Positions 45,937 to 55,390 of a stretch of 64,000 nt of DNA are shown piece after piece. Every line of letters begins with the position of its first letter. The stretch's first letter is position 1. Source of the stretch: an uncultured Draconibacterium sp. (lineage in GTDB: Bacteria; Bacteroidota; Bacteroidia; Bacteroidales; Prolixibacteraceae); assembly GCF_963675585.1 (NCBI RefSeq), contig NZ_OY776414.1, positions 1,653,001 through 1,717,000 of the forward strand. The letters run 5' to 3'. The notes under the pieces are model-generated. The model saw only the letters and a list, made by a program, of their open reading frames with translations, ran no database searches and was not told the DNA's origin. Made by a program: the position numbers and the translations under genes.

Positions 45937-47472
45937 CTATTTTAACTGAACCAGTACAACCGATTTAGAAGGCAGCTCAACGGTTAGGTTGCCATCTTTT
46001 GATTTTTCCACACTGAACGCTTTTAAACTCACCGCTTCATTTTTGCCAAAATCGTTATACGCATTCATTTTATCAGCAGTAAGTTCCTCGCCGCTTACAA
46101 ATGAAAAATCGCTTCCTGTTATATCAATTTCTACACTTTCGCTTTTGTTTGGATTCAGGTTACATAACGTAATAGAAATAACACCATCTTTAGTTGACGC
46201 CGATACATTTACAGTAGGAACCGACTCCCCGTTCATTTCGTACTTGCTGGTTTTAAGGTTCGCCGGAATTAGCGTTGCATCCTGGTGTACACTATACATT
46301 TTAAATACGTAATACGTTGGAGTTAACACCATTTCATCGTCTTTGGTTAAAATAACCGATTGCAGCACGTTAATGGTTTGTGCAATGTTCGACATTTTAA
46401 CACGATCGGCGTGATTATTAAAAATATTGAGGTTTATACCGGCAACCAGTGCATCGCGCAAGGTATTTTGCTGATAAAGAAATCCGGGATTGGTTCCGGG
46501 TTCCACATCAAACCAGTTTCCCCATTCATCAACAATTAAACCAACACGCCTATTAGGATCGTATTTATCCATAATGGTTGAATGTTTTTGGATGAGTTCA
46601 TCCATAAACAAGGTTTTGCTAAGCGTGGTAAACCATTCTTTTTCATCAAAATCAGTAGCCGATCCTTTTTTACTCCAGTTATGTGTGATGGTGTAATAGT
46701 GCAGTGATAATCCTTGCATCAGGTTTCTTTTATCCTGCATTTTTTTCATTAAAACATCAGTCCAGTTATAGTCAATATCGCTGGCACCACAGGCAATTTT
46801 ATATTCAGCTCCACGGCTATAAGTTGCAAAGTGTTTGTAAACATCGGCATAATACTCAGGCGTCATATTTCCACCGCAGCCCCAGTTTTCGTTGCCTATT
46901 CCCCAGTACTTAACATCCCATGGTTCTTCGCGTCCGTTTTTCTTTCTTAAATCGGTCATCGGGCTAATGTTCGACGATGTTACGTATTCCATCCATTCCG
47001 AAGCTTCCCGAACGGTACCCGATCCAACGTTTACATTTATGTATGGTTCAGCATTTATCAAATCACAAAAATCAAGAAATTCGTGTGTCCCAAAGCTGTT
47101 ATCTTCGGTAACTCCACCCCAGTGCACATTTACCATCGATGGGCGTTCTTCGCGCGGGCCAATGCCGTCTTTCCAGTTGTAGGTATCGGCAAAACAACCT
47201 CCCGGCCAACGTAACAACGGTATTTTCATATCGATTAGAGCTCCGATAACATCATCCCTAAAACCACGGGTATTGGGGATATTTGAGTCTTCGCCAACAA
47301 ATATACCGCCATAAATACAACGGCCCAGGTGCTCGGCAAAGTGACCGTATATTTCTTTATTAATTTTTGTTTCCGCCTGATCTGAATACAGCGTAATTTT
47401 GGTTTGGCCAAATAGTACATTCGATGTAAGCACTAACAAAACGGCCACTGTTAATTTCATTCTAGTCATCAT
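45937..47472 (-). CDS. GH51 alpha-L-arabinofuranosidase, secreted
   Basis: Retaining exo-enzyme that removes arabinofuranose side chains from arabinoxylan or its oligosaccharides. The 511-residue protein has a signal peptide (about 1-22), the TIM barrel with acid/base E195 in [11 protein letters not shown] and nucleophile E316 in LIVDEWGNW, then the C-terminal beta-domain (about 380-511). [13 protein letters not shown] near 44-56 is a strong family motif. Two adjacent ATG codons (47472, 47469) and MKLTV at codon 5 are possible starts. Last gene of its operon, ahead of a terminator. Confidence 0.95.
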   Translation of the reverse strand: MMTRMKLTVAVLLVLTSNVLFGQTKITLYSDQAETKINKEIYGHFAEHLGRCIYGGIFVGEDSNIPNTRGFRDDVIGALIDMKIPLLRWPGGCFADTYNWKDGIGPREERPSMVNVHWGGVTEDNSFGTHEFLDFCDLINAEPYINVNVGSGTVREASEWMEYVTSSNISPMTDLRKKNGREEPWDVKYWGIGNENWGCGGNMTPEYYADVYKHFATYSRGAEYKIACGASDIDYNWTDVLMKKMQDKRNLMQGLSLHYYTITHNWSKKGSATDFDEKEWFTTLSKTLFMDELIQKHSTIMDKYDPNRRVGLIVDEWGNWFDVEPGTNPGFLYQQNTLRDALVAGINLNIFNNHADRVKMSNIAQTINVLQSVILTKDDEMVLTPTYYVFKMYSVHQDATLIPANLKTSKYEMNGESVPTVNVSASTKDGVISITLCNLNPNKSESVEIDITGSDFSFVSGEELTADKMNAYNDFGKNEAVSLKAFSVEKSKDGNLTVELPSKSVVLVQLK

Positions 47473-47516
47473 TTGATATTATTTTTTAGTTGGAATTCAA
47501 ATTATTTCATCTTTCA

Positions 47517-48827
47517 TTATTGGTGCTCAGCGGGTAAAATTGCCTGGTAATTTCCACTCAGGTGCATTAAACTGAACAGGTAGAGCAAGCCATCGTAATA
47601 AGGATCGAAATATCCATCGTCGTACGGTTCTAGTCTGGCGTTCCAAAGTTTATGTACAAAATCAAATTCAGGATCAACATCGTCAACCATAGAAAGCGTT
47701 GCCGAAGTAGAAATTAATCCCAGCGAATGCCGCAATTTTCTGAAACCACCTGCCTGTAGTATCCATTCCGGTTTTGTGCCGTCGGGGTTGTACTGATCTA
47801 CAAAGTCGTTAAGTCCTTCCGATCGCAAAAATCCCTGGAACCGACCGGCATAATCTTCCTGCCAGTTTTTGTCTTTCCCAAACCAAATGTAGTCCATGGT
47901 AATATTCATGGGTACCCGCCACGAATCGTAGCGAAATGCCTGAGGCATCCAGCGGGCATCGTGTTTCGAACCATCAAAATTAGCATAATCGTAATTCAGT
48001 CCGGTTTCAGGATGGCAGGCGCGATGCAGAAAAACCCGTGCCGTATCGGCACAATCGCGGTAAAACTGCTCGTGTCCGTCGTTGGCAAAATCGGCCCATA
48101 CTTCCATAAATGCCGGAACATGATACGAAGGATCTGTCCAGTTGTAGCCATCTCCTTCGGGAACAAAACTAATTTGTTTATGCTCAACATTGATAATATG
48201 GTTTACTCTGTTGGAACCGTCTTTTTCCCACATGGCGTCTAAAATACGGCGTGCTTCGGCGTAATAATCAATTCCGGTATCGTTGCCCCAGCGGTTTGAG
48301 GCAAACAACAGTGAAGTTACAAAATACAGCTCGCCATCCGAGGCTGAGCCTATCGAGTTCATTTTATTTGTTTCCGGATTAACGCTCCATGCAAAATAGG
48401 CTTCGCGTGGCCCCGATTGGTGCTGCATATACTTTTTGCTCCATCGCCAAAGTTTATCAAACACTTCTTTTTTATCGAGCTGAACAGCCACCATCAAACC
48501 ATACGAAAGGCCTTCGGTTCGTGCATCCTTATTTTTAATATCCGAAACGTAAGCCAGCGAATCTTCAACCTCGAAATAAATGCGATTAGGCCCCTCAAAA
48601 AGATCGGAATACGCTTTTTTCAATTTCTCATCAATATCTTTTTGTGCATACCCGGCTTCTGCTAAAAGGTTTCGGTACTTACCGGTATAATAGGCCCCTT
48701 GTTTGTTATCCTGCTGCTGGCCGAATATATTGGTTGCCGGCAACAACAGCAGTACTGTAACGAAAAGACAAATTGTTCTTCCCATTTTCATCATCGTAGG
48801 TTTTAAGCTATTTAATTTTTCTTGCAT
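47517..48827 (-). CDS. GH8 reducing-end xylose-releasing exo-oligoxylanase-like enzyme
   Basis: Inverting hydrolase predicted to release xylose from the reducing end of xylo-oligosaccharides. The 436-residue protein has a signal peptide after a basic N-region (alternative Met at codon 12, 48794). Key residues: E105 in DARTEGLSYG (acid), D164 in ASDGELYF, and D301 in FRYDSWRVPMN (base). The whole (alpha/alpha)6 barrel seems present. The ATG is one base after the TAG of GH95, so the two are translationally coupled. Rex-type activity is inferred from motif similarity and the xylan context; an endo-xylanase mode is possible. Confidence 0.9.
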   Translation of the reverse strand: MQEKLNSLKPTMMKMGRTICLFVTVLLLLPATNIFGQQQDNKQGAYYTGKYRNLLAEAGYAQKDIDEKLKKAYSDLFEGPNRIYFEVEDSLAYVSDIKNKDARTEGLSYGLMVAVQLDKKEVFDKLWRWSKKYMQHQSGPREAYFAWSVNPETNKMNSIGSASDGELYFVTSLLFASNRWGNDTGIDYYAEARRILDAMWEKDGSNRVNHIINVEHKQISFVPEGDGYNWTDPSYHVPAFMEVWADFANDGHEQFYRDCADTARVFLHRACHPETGLNYDYANFDGSKHDARWMPQAFRYDSWRVPMNITMDYIWFGKDKNWQEDYAGRFQGFLRSEGLNDFVDQYNPDGTKPEWILQAGGFRKLRHSLGLISTSATLSMVDDVDPEFDFVHKLWNARLEPYDDGYFDPYYDGLLYLFSLMHLSGNYQAILPAEHQ

Positions 48828-48828
48828 G

Positions 48829-51276
48829 CTATAATTTCATAAGAAGTATTTCCTGACCGGCAATTGTCTCCAAATCATACTCATACACTTTTTTCAACTC
48901 CGGCAGTTTCACTTCTTCAGCATTTACTTTTGGCTCCTTTATTTTAGGAATGGAATAAAACGGATTTGGATTTTCGCCGGTAGCCTCTTTCAAACCGTCA
49001 CCAGTTAAAGGAACATAAGAACGAATACGGCAATTTCCACCCAGTTTCGATCGAACCACTGCAGTTTGTACTTCGCCACTCTTCCACTTAATACCCACTT
49101 CAAAACCTCCGCGAGCCACAAGTCCGCTCACCGATCCTTTGCCCCATTTTGATGGCAGTGACGGAAGCAGGTGAATGGCTCCGTGCTGACTTTGCATCAA
49201 CATTTCGGCAATTCCTGCTGTGCAACCAAAGTTCCCGTCAATCTGAAAAGGCGGGTGCGCATCAAACAGGTTCGGATAAGTACCACCGCTCATTCTTCTG
49301 CCGCTACGCGCAACAGGTTTTAGCTGGTCGGTAATTAGTTTGTAGGCATGATCACCATCGAGCAAACGTGCCCAAAGATTTACTTTCCATCCCATCGACC
49401 AACCGGTTGATTCGTCGCCGCGGGCTACCAACGAAGTGCATGCAGCCTCAAATAATTCGGGCGAATGATAAGGCGATATTTGGTTGGAAGGGTAAAGTCC
49501 AAATAAATGCGATATGTGCCTGTGATGATCGTTGGGATTATCCCAATCGTACATCCACTCCTGCAGTTGGCCCCAGTTTCCAATTTGCATTGGCGGAAGT
49601 TTCTGCATGGTAGCCTTTATTTTTTCCACCAGGGCTGTATCAGTTTCTAAAACCTCAGCGGCTTTCACAGTTATCGAAAACAAATCGAAAAGCAGCTGGT
49701 TATCCATGGTTGTTCCGGCGGCAATATTTGATCCGTGCCCTGCCGGAGTATTTTCTGGTGAAACAGAAGGAGAAACCACCAGCCACCCATTCTCGGGTTC
49801 TTCAATTAAAAAATCAAGGAAAAACAATGTTGCTCCTTTAATGGCCGGATAAACACTTTTCAGGTATTCTGTATCTCCGTTATAAGCATATTTATCGTAA
49901 AGATGCTGCGATAACCATGCACCACCCATCAGCCACATGCCCCAGGTAGCGCCATCAATTGGCCCGTTAATACGCCAGATATCTGTATTATGGTGCAGCA
50001 CCCAGCCATTGGCTCCGTACATATCCTGCGCAGTTTTTTGACCGGTTTCCGATAATTCCTTCACCATCTGAACCAGTGGTTCATTCAATTCGCTCAGGTT
50101 GGTAATATCCGATGGCCAGTAATTCATCTCGGCATTAATGTTTACCGTGTATTTACTGTCCCACGGTGGCATTAACTGGTCGTTCCAAATTCCCTGCAAA
50201 TTGGCGGGTTGCCCGCCGGGACGCGATGATGAAATAAGTAAGTACCTTCCAAACTGAAAATAGAGCTCTACCAGTTGCGGATCGTCTGTCGTTGCAAATT
50301 CTTCCACCCGAACATCTGTCATTTTATTAACCGATTCGGTTTCTCCCAAATCAAGATCAACGCGTTTAAAATAGCTCTGGTAATCAGCAATATGATCGTC
50401 TAATAAATCCTTGTATTTTTTCTGGATGGCTGCCTGCAAATATTGGGTTGCACGCTCGTTGGCATTTCCGCTAATATCGTTGTAATTGTTAAAATTGGTG
50501 GCCATCGAAATAATGATGGTTGCCGCTTTTGCGTTACTCACAGTCAGCTCCGATTCATCGGCTGTAACTTCTCCACCGTCGTTTAGTATTTTTACCCGGG
50601 TTTCGAATTCTACAGCTCCTTTAACACCTTCATGGCTACTGGTAACTCCCGTCATCACCAACTCGTCGTTTTCGTTGGTGGTAACCGTAACTTTTGTAGG
50701 CCGGTCAAGCGTTGCCGAAAAATTCAAAGCATCTGATTTATCGGCAAAAATACGTGCAACAATTACCTGATCTGGGAAAGATGAAAATATCTCTGTTTTA
50801 TAGTTTACTTCGCCAACCTGGTAGCCTGATGTAGCTACAGCCGTTTCCAGGTTCAGTTCGCGCGAATAGTTGCTAACATTTTGGTGCCCGTCAAAAGTCA
50901 ACTTCAGATTCCCTGCTGTTTGGTAAGGCATTCCATGCGATTTTTTGGTAATAAAATCACGATTAACAAGATCCTGCGCTTCTTTGTATTTCCCATCGAA
51001 AATCAATTGACGCACCTTTTTTAATGATGCTTTTGCATCCGGATTATCGTTTCGGTTGGGTTGTCCGGCCCAAATAGTGTTCTCGTTTAATTGAATAATT
51101 TCATTTTCAGGGTCTCCATATATCATCGCCCCTAACCGGCCATTTCCAACAGGAAGTGCTTCAACCCACTGTTCAGCCGGCTTTTCGTAGCGCAGCTTAA
51201 GTAAAGTTTCGTCTTCGGGTTGTTGTTGAGCACAGGCACAAAAGGCAATGAATAATAAAAATGCAAATCTTTTCAT
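48829..51276 (-). CDS. GH95 alpha-L-fucosidase/alpha-L-galactosidase
   Basis: Inverting enzyme of 815 residues with signal/lipoprotein leader (about 1-17). The N-terminal beta-domain (about 25-270) carries LPVGNGRLGAMIYGDP. The (alpha/alpha)6 barrel has PANLQGIWNDQLMPPWDSKY, NINAEMNYWPS, and late HPPFQIDGNFGCTAGI with the conserved Asp. In this arabinoxylan setting, removal of alpha-L-galactose caps from complex cereal xylans is a reasonable alternative to fucosidase activity, as described for a Bacteroides ovatus GH95; the specificity-determining residue cannot be judged here. Part of the GH97-to-GH51 operon. Confidence 0.9.
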   Translation of the reverse strand: MKRFAFLLFIAFCACAQQQPEDETLLKLRYEKPAEQWVEALPVGNGRLGAMIYGDPENEIIQLNENTIWAGQPNRNDNPDAKASLKKVRQLIFDGKYKEAQDLVNRDFITKKSHGMPYQTAGNLKLTFDGHQNVSNYSRELNLETAVATSGYQVGEVNYKTEIFSSFPDQVIVARIFADKSDALNFSATLDRPTKVTVTTNENDELVMTGVTSSHEGVKGAVEFETRVKILNDGGEVTADESELTVSNAKAATIIISMATNFNNYNDISGNANERATQYLQAAIQKKYKDLLDDHIADYQSYFKRVDLDLGETESVNKMTDVRVEEFATTDDPQLVELYFQFGRYLLISSSRPGGQPANLQGIWNDQLMPPWDSKYTVNINAEMNYWPSDITNLSELNEPLVQMVKELSETGQKTAQDMYGANGWVLHHNTDIWRINGPIDGATWGMWLMGGAWLSQHLYDKYAYNGDTEYLKSVYPAIKGATLFFLDFLIEEPENGWLVVSPSVSPENTPAGHGSNIAAGTTMDNQLLFDLFSITVKAAEVLETDTALVEKIKATMQKLPPMQIGNWGQLQEWMYDWDNPNDHHRHISHLFGLYPSNQISPYHSPELFEAACTSLVARGDESTGWSMGWKVNLWARLLDGDHAYKLITDQLKPVARSGRRMSGGTYPNLFDAHPPFQIDGNFGCTAGIAEMLMQSQHGAIHLLPSLPSKWGKGSVSGLVARGGFEVGIKWKSGEVQTAVVRSKLGGNCRIRSYVPLTGDGLKEATGENPNPFYSIPKIKEPKVNAEEVKLPELKKVYEYDLETIAGQEILLMKL

Positions 51277-51322
51277 CTTTCCAGATTATTTACCCTCTTC
51301 TTACAAAGAGGCATTTCTTCTT

Positions 51323-52675
51323 CTATTCAAAACTTATCCAGTCAATCTCCACCGGATTATCGTTCGCCGCCACCACAAAAATATTATGGATACCGGGCTC
51401 AACTTTGTTTATTTTTGTTTTTGATACGGTCATTTCTTTACTTTCCGGCACATCTATTTCAGCCAGAACAGGGCCATCCACTGCATCAACTCTCAGTTCA
51501 ACTTTTCCACCGTTTAATGCACCGGCATTCACCACTACTTTACCAGTCTTTTTCTTTTCAAAATTTACCGTGTTGTATGAAATCCAGGCACCTTCATTGG
51601 CCAGCGTGGTTTTCCACCCTGCGAAAGTATTTGTGGTATCGTTAAATGCTATTGTTGCGCCATTTTCGCTTATTGCGCTGTAACGGTCGAGCTGAATTTT
51701 TCCAGATGCCGGGGTTACACCTACACCTCGTTTTGTTGGAATAACTTTTTGAATAGTTCCATCGGCATTAAAAAACAGGCTGTCGATACACACCGAACGG
51801 TTCTTATCAAATTGTGGTGAATAATCGTTATGGTGGTAAAACAAATACCACTGATCGTTATATTCGAGCAGCGAGTGATGGTTGGTCCAGCACCCTGTTT
51901 CCGATTCGTCCATAATCACTCCGGTCATGGTAAACGGGCCTTCGGGGCTATCGCCCATGGCATATTCCAACCGTTCGGTTTTGTTTTCAACGTGTGGAAA
52001 TGTGAGGTAATACTTTCCGTTTCGCTCAAAAACGAAAGGTCCCTCTTTCATCCCTCTTTCAGGCAAATTGGCAATGGCAACCGGCTTCGTAGCCAGTTCT
52101 GTCATGTTCTCTTTTAGTTTTGCCACGTATATGTTGCCCATCGAATAATACAAATAAGCTTGTCCGTCTTTGTCGATCAGAACATTCGGATCGATACCAA
52201 AAATTCCTTCAATGGCATTTTCCTGCGGAACGTAAGGACCTTCAGGTTTATCGGCAACGGCCACTCCAATTCCAAAACCTTTACGGCCGTTGGGGCCTGC
52301 TACATTTTTATTGGCAGGAAAGTAAAAATAATATTTTCCGTATCGCTCAATACAATCAGGTGCCCACATGCTGTATGATGTAGAATCAACCCAGGGAACT
52401 TTATTCTGACTAACAATTACTCCATGGTCGGTCCAATCGCTTAGATTTTCCGATGAAAACACATGATAATCAGGCATACAAAACCAATTCTCTCGTAGGT
52501 TTTTATTTGACGGGGCAGGAATGTCGTGCGAAGGAAAAACATAAACCTTTCCGTTTATTACTCGTGCCGTAGGATCGGCCGAAAACTGATCCCTGATTAT
52601 GGGATTTTGAGCCCAACACGAAAGCATCGATAAACCAACGAAAAAGGCAAGGATAAAACATTTTTTGATATTCAT
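51323..52675 (-). CDS. GH43 with C-terminal CBM6, secreted
   Basis: Arabinofuranosidase/xylosidase-type hydrolase of 450 residues. Signal peptide about 1-22. GH43 propeller about 28-315 with D34 in SADPTARV, D162 in GIDPNVL and E211 in MKEGPFVFE. The C-terminal ~125 residues form a beta-sandwich typical of CBM6 (WISYNTVNFE, KVELRVD, IDWISFE). The GH43+CBM6 pair usually acts on arabinoxylan. It lies between GH9 and GH95 in the same operon. Confidence 0.92.
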   Translation of the reverse strand: MNIKKCFILAFFVGLSMLSCWAQNPIIRDQFSADPTARVINGKVYVFPSHDIPAPSNKNLRENWFCMPDYHVFSSENLSDWTDHGVIVSQNKVPWVDSTSYSMWAPDCIERYGKYYFYFPANKNVAGPNGRKGFGIGVAVADKPEGPYVPQENAIEGIFGIDPNVLIDKDGQAYLYYSMGNIYVAKLKENMTELATKPVAIANLPERGMKEGPFVFERNGKYYLTFPHVENKTERLEYAMGDSPEGPFTMTGVIMDESETGCWTNHHSLLEYNDQWYLFYHHNDYSPQFDKNRSVCIDSLFFNADGTIQKVIPTKRGVGVTPASGKIQLDRYSAISENGATIAFNDTTNTFAGWKTTLANEGAWISYNTVNFEKKKTGKVVVNAGALNGGKVELRVDAVDGPVLAEIDVPESKEMTVSKTKINKVEPGIHNIFVVAANDNPVEIDWISFE

Positions 52676-52695
52676 TTTAAATGGTTTTCAGCGGT

Positions 52696-55335
52696 TTAAT
52701 TACTTACAAGATCGAGAACAGCATGTGAAAGAAAAATGTATTCAGCAGAACCGCCAATAGTTACTTCATTTTCTCCCCATAAAAATGGCCAGTCATCTTT
52801 GTTCTCAAAAAAATCGGGTTTTAGTAACAATAATCCTGGAACAATACCGCCGGCAATGGTTGTAAAGTCGGCCCTGTTATTTCCGTATGCTACCCTTTTT
52901 GATTTTGTTCCTACCGCATTTACAAACGAGATATTTGAATACGGATGACAACCAAAAATAAAGTTCAGTCCTTTAAAAACATATTTTTTATCAATCACAT
53001 CTGGAAAAGCTTTATGTGCATGGTAATTAGTAATGGCAGCATTTACAACCATTCCACTACCACCCCACCCGCTGGCAGAAATCGGCACACCATAGGGATT
53101 ATTTTCCTCCATTGCTTCCAACGATTCTTTGTATTTTACAATGTAGCCTTTGAGTTTTGTTTTGTACGCTTCATCCATGTAGGGAATGGCTTTTAATGCA
53201 GGGTTCAGACTTCTACTGGCAAAAAACATCTGACCAAAATCGCGATTGCCTGTTGGTTGATCAAGAATTGTCCATAATTTTTCTTCAAAACGATCGAGGT
53301 ATTTTTGTTCTTTTGTGGTGATGTACAATTCAAGCACGGTACTTAAATCGGCTCCGCGGGCCATCCTTCTCATCCAGTTTTCTGAGTTATCGACGTTATT
53401 TTTAATGGCCTCGTCTGCTTCGTTCAACAATTTAACAGCATACTTCAGGCATTTATCAGCCAGTTCATTGTTGTAAGCTTTAAGTGCCCTGCTGGCGGCA
53501 GCCAATGTTGCTGCGGTTTGGTAATCTAAAAACGAGCTGCGATTGGTAAAAGCCCAGCGATCGTCCATTGTTCCGCTCGAAACACCATCGGTTTCAAATG
53601 GTTTTAGATTTGGATTGTAAGGCAGATTATCAGTTTCGGTCATGGCATCGCCCAGATGATGGTACTGGTGCAGGTTTGGAACAATAATACCACGCACCGG
53701 ATGACCAATATTTTCTACCTGTGCCACAAGGTTTAGAACACCGTGTTCAATTTGTTGCAATATATCCGGCTGCCCGTCGGGACGATGAATATCGACATAA
53801 CGTGTTTCCTGATTGATATAAGTTTGATCTCTGTCAACACCAAACTGTTCCCACAATCCAACAAAATCAGTTATTACACTGTTGTGCGAACCGGTCTGAA
53901 TATCAAAATCACCGGCATCAAACCATCCGCCAACGGCCATTCCTGGAATACGTTCGAAAGGTTTGTATTTTGTATCGGTAGTTGGTCCTTGCTGGTAACC
54001 ATCAAAATGCTGATGGTTTAGCGGAGCTTGTAAACAATCGTCTTTATAGGGTTCACCGTGCCAGGTTCGATAAGCTTCATTAACCTGCATGTGATCCATT
54101 TGCACCGGAAACCACACATCGAAAGTGGGCTGCCAAATTTCGTCGAAAACATCGGGTCCAATGGCAAATGTATTCGTCAACTGATCGCCGTATTGAATGC
54201 AGTAAATACCGGGTTCTTCTATTTCACTAAAATCAAATTTAGCGTAATTGTAGCGCAGGTAATCGCCCCAAACTTTTACCTCACCCTTTAATTTTTCAAC
54301 ATAGTTGCCCTTTTCGTTAACCTGAAAAACAGTGGCCGTCTTTAAAAGTGTATCATTTTTATCCAGCTCAATTACGGCTACCTTTTCCTGATCGGGAACA
54401 TAACCAACCTGCGAAAAACCAATTACCGGTTTACGTACCCAGTTGTCTATTGCATTGGGTTCAAGGTACCAGCTTAATACTTTTCCGGTTTTATCCGAGG
54501 GAAGTAAACTACGCACAATATACCAACCATTTTGCGCTACATTCCGGCCATCAAACAACATCAACTCTGTTTCACTCTTAATTTTTATCAGTCGTTCTGT
54601 ATCCTCTGGGGCCATTACAAGCGTATTTCCGCTGGCCAAAGGAAACGGTACTATAAACTCGTCTTTGCCTCTGTTATCAAAAGTGGTGTGTCCTCCAAAT
54701 TGATGTATTTTATTGCTTCCAGGTTCTATCTTAGTATCACTCGACGGGTAACGGGGAAACGTTCCGGGTTTACCATCCATTAAATACATCTTTTCGAAAT
54801 AGGCTGACGGCAGAAATTCGAGATTAAATCCTGCCTTCCCTTGCAATTTCTCAGGAAGTGGTTCATCCAGAAATACATTAATTTCTATACCCTCATCTTT
54901 TGCTGTAACAAGTAGCTTCGATTCAAAATCAAGCTCATCATAGCGCAAAGTAACCTCAATTGAATTGTTTTCACTAACCACTTTCCGATCGATTAATTTG
55001 GGAACCAAATCCCATTGTTCGGGAGTGTTTTGAAGTCGCACCGCCCCGCCGGTAGAAGTACGCACACCGTGCTGAATAATTTCAACGGCTGCTGTTTTTT
55101 CATCAAAAAACATTCCGTTGTATTCGCTGCTAAAAACCATAATATTAACACCCGTCTTCTCGAAATACTCCAGTTCGTTCACCTTTAGTGCTTGTCCTAA
55201 AACGGGTAGTGAACCACTTAGCAGAAATAAAGCCAAAATTACATTCAAGAACTTCTTTCTGCCAGATAAACGTTGGAATGTCTGTACCCTTTTTCCGGCC
55301 AGACTTAGGTTTTTACTCCTCACTATTTTTGTCAT
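52696..55335 (-). CDS. GH9 family glycoside hydrolase
   Basis: Inverting enzyme of a family dominated by endo-beta-1,4-glucanases. 879 residues from the ATG at 55335 (TTG at 55344 rejected), with a long, basic N-region before the signal core (to about residue 48). An N-terminal domain (about 50-310) precedes a CelD_N-type Ig domain (about 315-400). The (alpha/alpha)6 barrel has VGGWFDAGDFDIQTG with the nucleophile-water Asp pair and C-terminal GENEVTIGGSAEY with the acid Glu. FGCHPYSNISFVNAVG is the usual barrel motif. The target here could be a beta-glucan or xyloglucan associated with xylan; it is not a known core xylan activity. Confidence 0.9.
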   Translation of the reverse strand: MTKIVRSKNLSLAGKRVQTFQRLSGRKKFLNVILALFLLSGSLPVLGQALKVNELEYFEKTGVNIMVFSSEYNGMFFDEKTAAVEIIQHGVRTSTGGAVRLQNTPEQWDLVPKLIDRKVVSENNSIEVTLRYDELDFESKLLVTAKDEGIEINVFLDEPLPEKLQGKAGFNLEFLPSAYFEKMYLMDGKPGTFPRYPSSDTKIEPGSNKIHQFGGHTTFDNRGKDEFIVPFPLASGNTLVMAPEDTERLIKIKSETELMLFDGRNVAQNGWYIVRSLLPSDKTGKVLSWYLEPNAIDNWVRKPVIGFSQVGYVPDQEKVAVIELDKNDTLLKTATVFQVNEKGNYVEKLKGEVKVWGDYLRYNYAKFDFSEIEEPGIYCIQYGDQLTNTFAIGPDVFDEIWQPTFDVWFPVQMDHMQVNEAYRTWHGEPYKDDCLQAPLNHQHFDGYQQGPTTDTKYKPFERIPGMAVGGWFDAGDFDIQTGSHNSVITDFVGLWEQFGVDRDQTYINQETRYVDIHRPDGQPDILQQIEHGVLNLVAQVENIGHPVRGIIVPNLHQYHHLGDAMTETDNLPYNPNLKPFETDGVSSGTMDDRWAFTNRSSFLDYQTAATLAAASRALKAYNNELADKCLKYAVKLLNEADEAIKNNVDNSENWMRRMARGADLSTVLELYITTKEQKYLDRFEEKLWTILDQPTGNRDFGQMFFASRSLNPALKAIPYMDEAYKTKLKGYIVKYKESLEAMEENNPYGVPISASGWGGSGMVVNAAITNYHAHKAFPDVIDKKYVFKGLNFIFGCHPYSNISFVNAVGTKSKRVAYGNNRADFTTIAGGIVPGLLLLKPDFFENKDDWPFLWGENEVTIGGSAEYIFLSHAVLDLVSN

Positions 55336-55390
55336 ACTTTTCAATTAGGTTGTTGGTTCAATATTCTATTTAAAATGTTATTTTTCCGGG

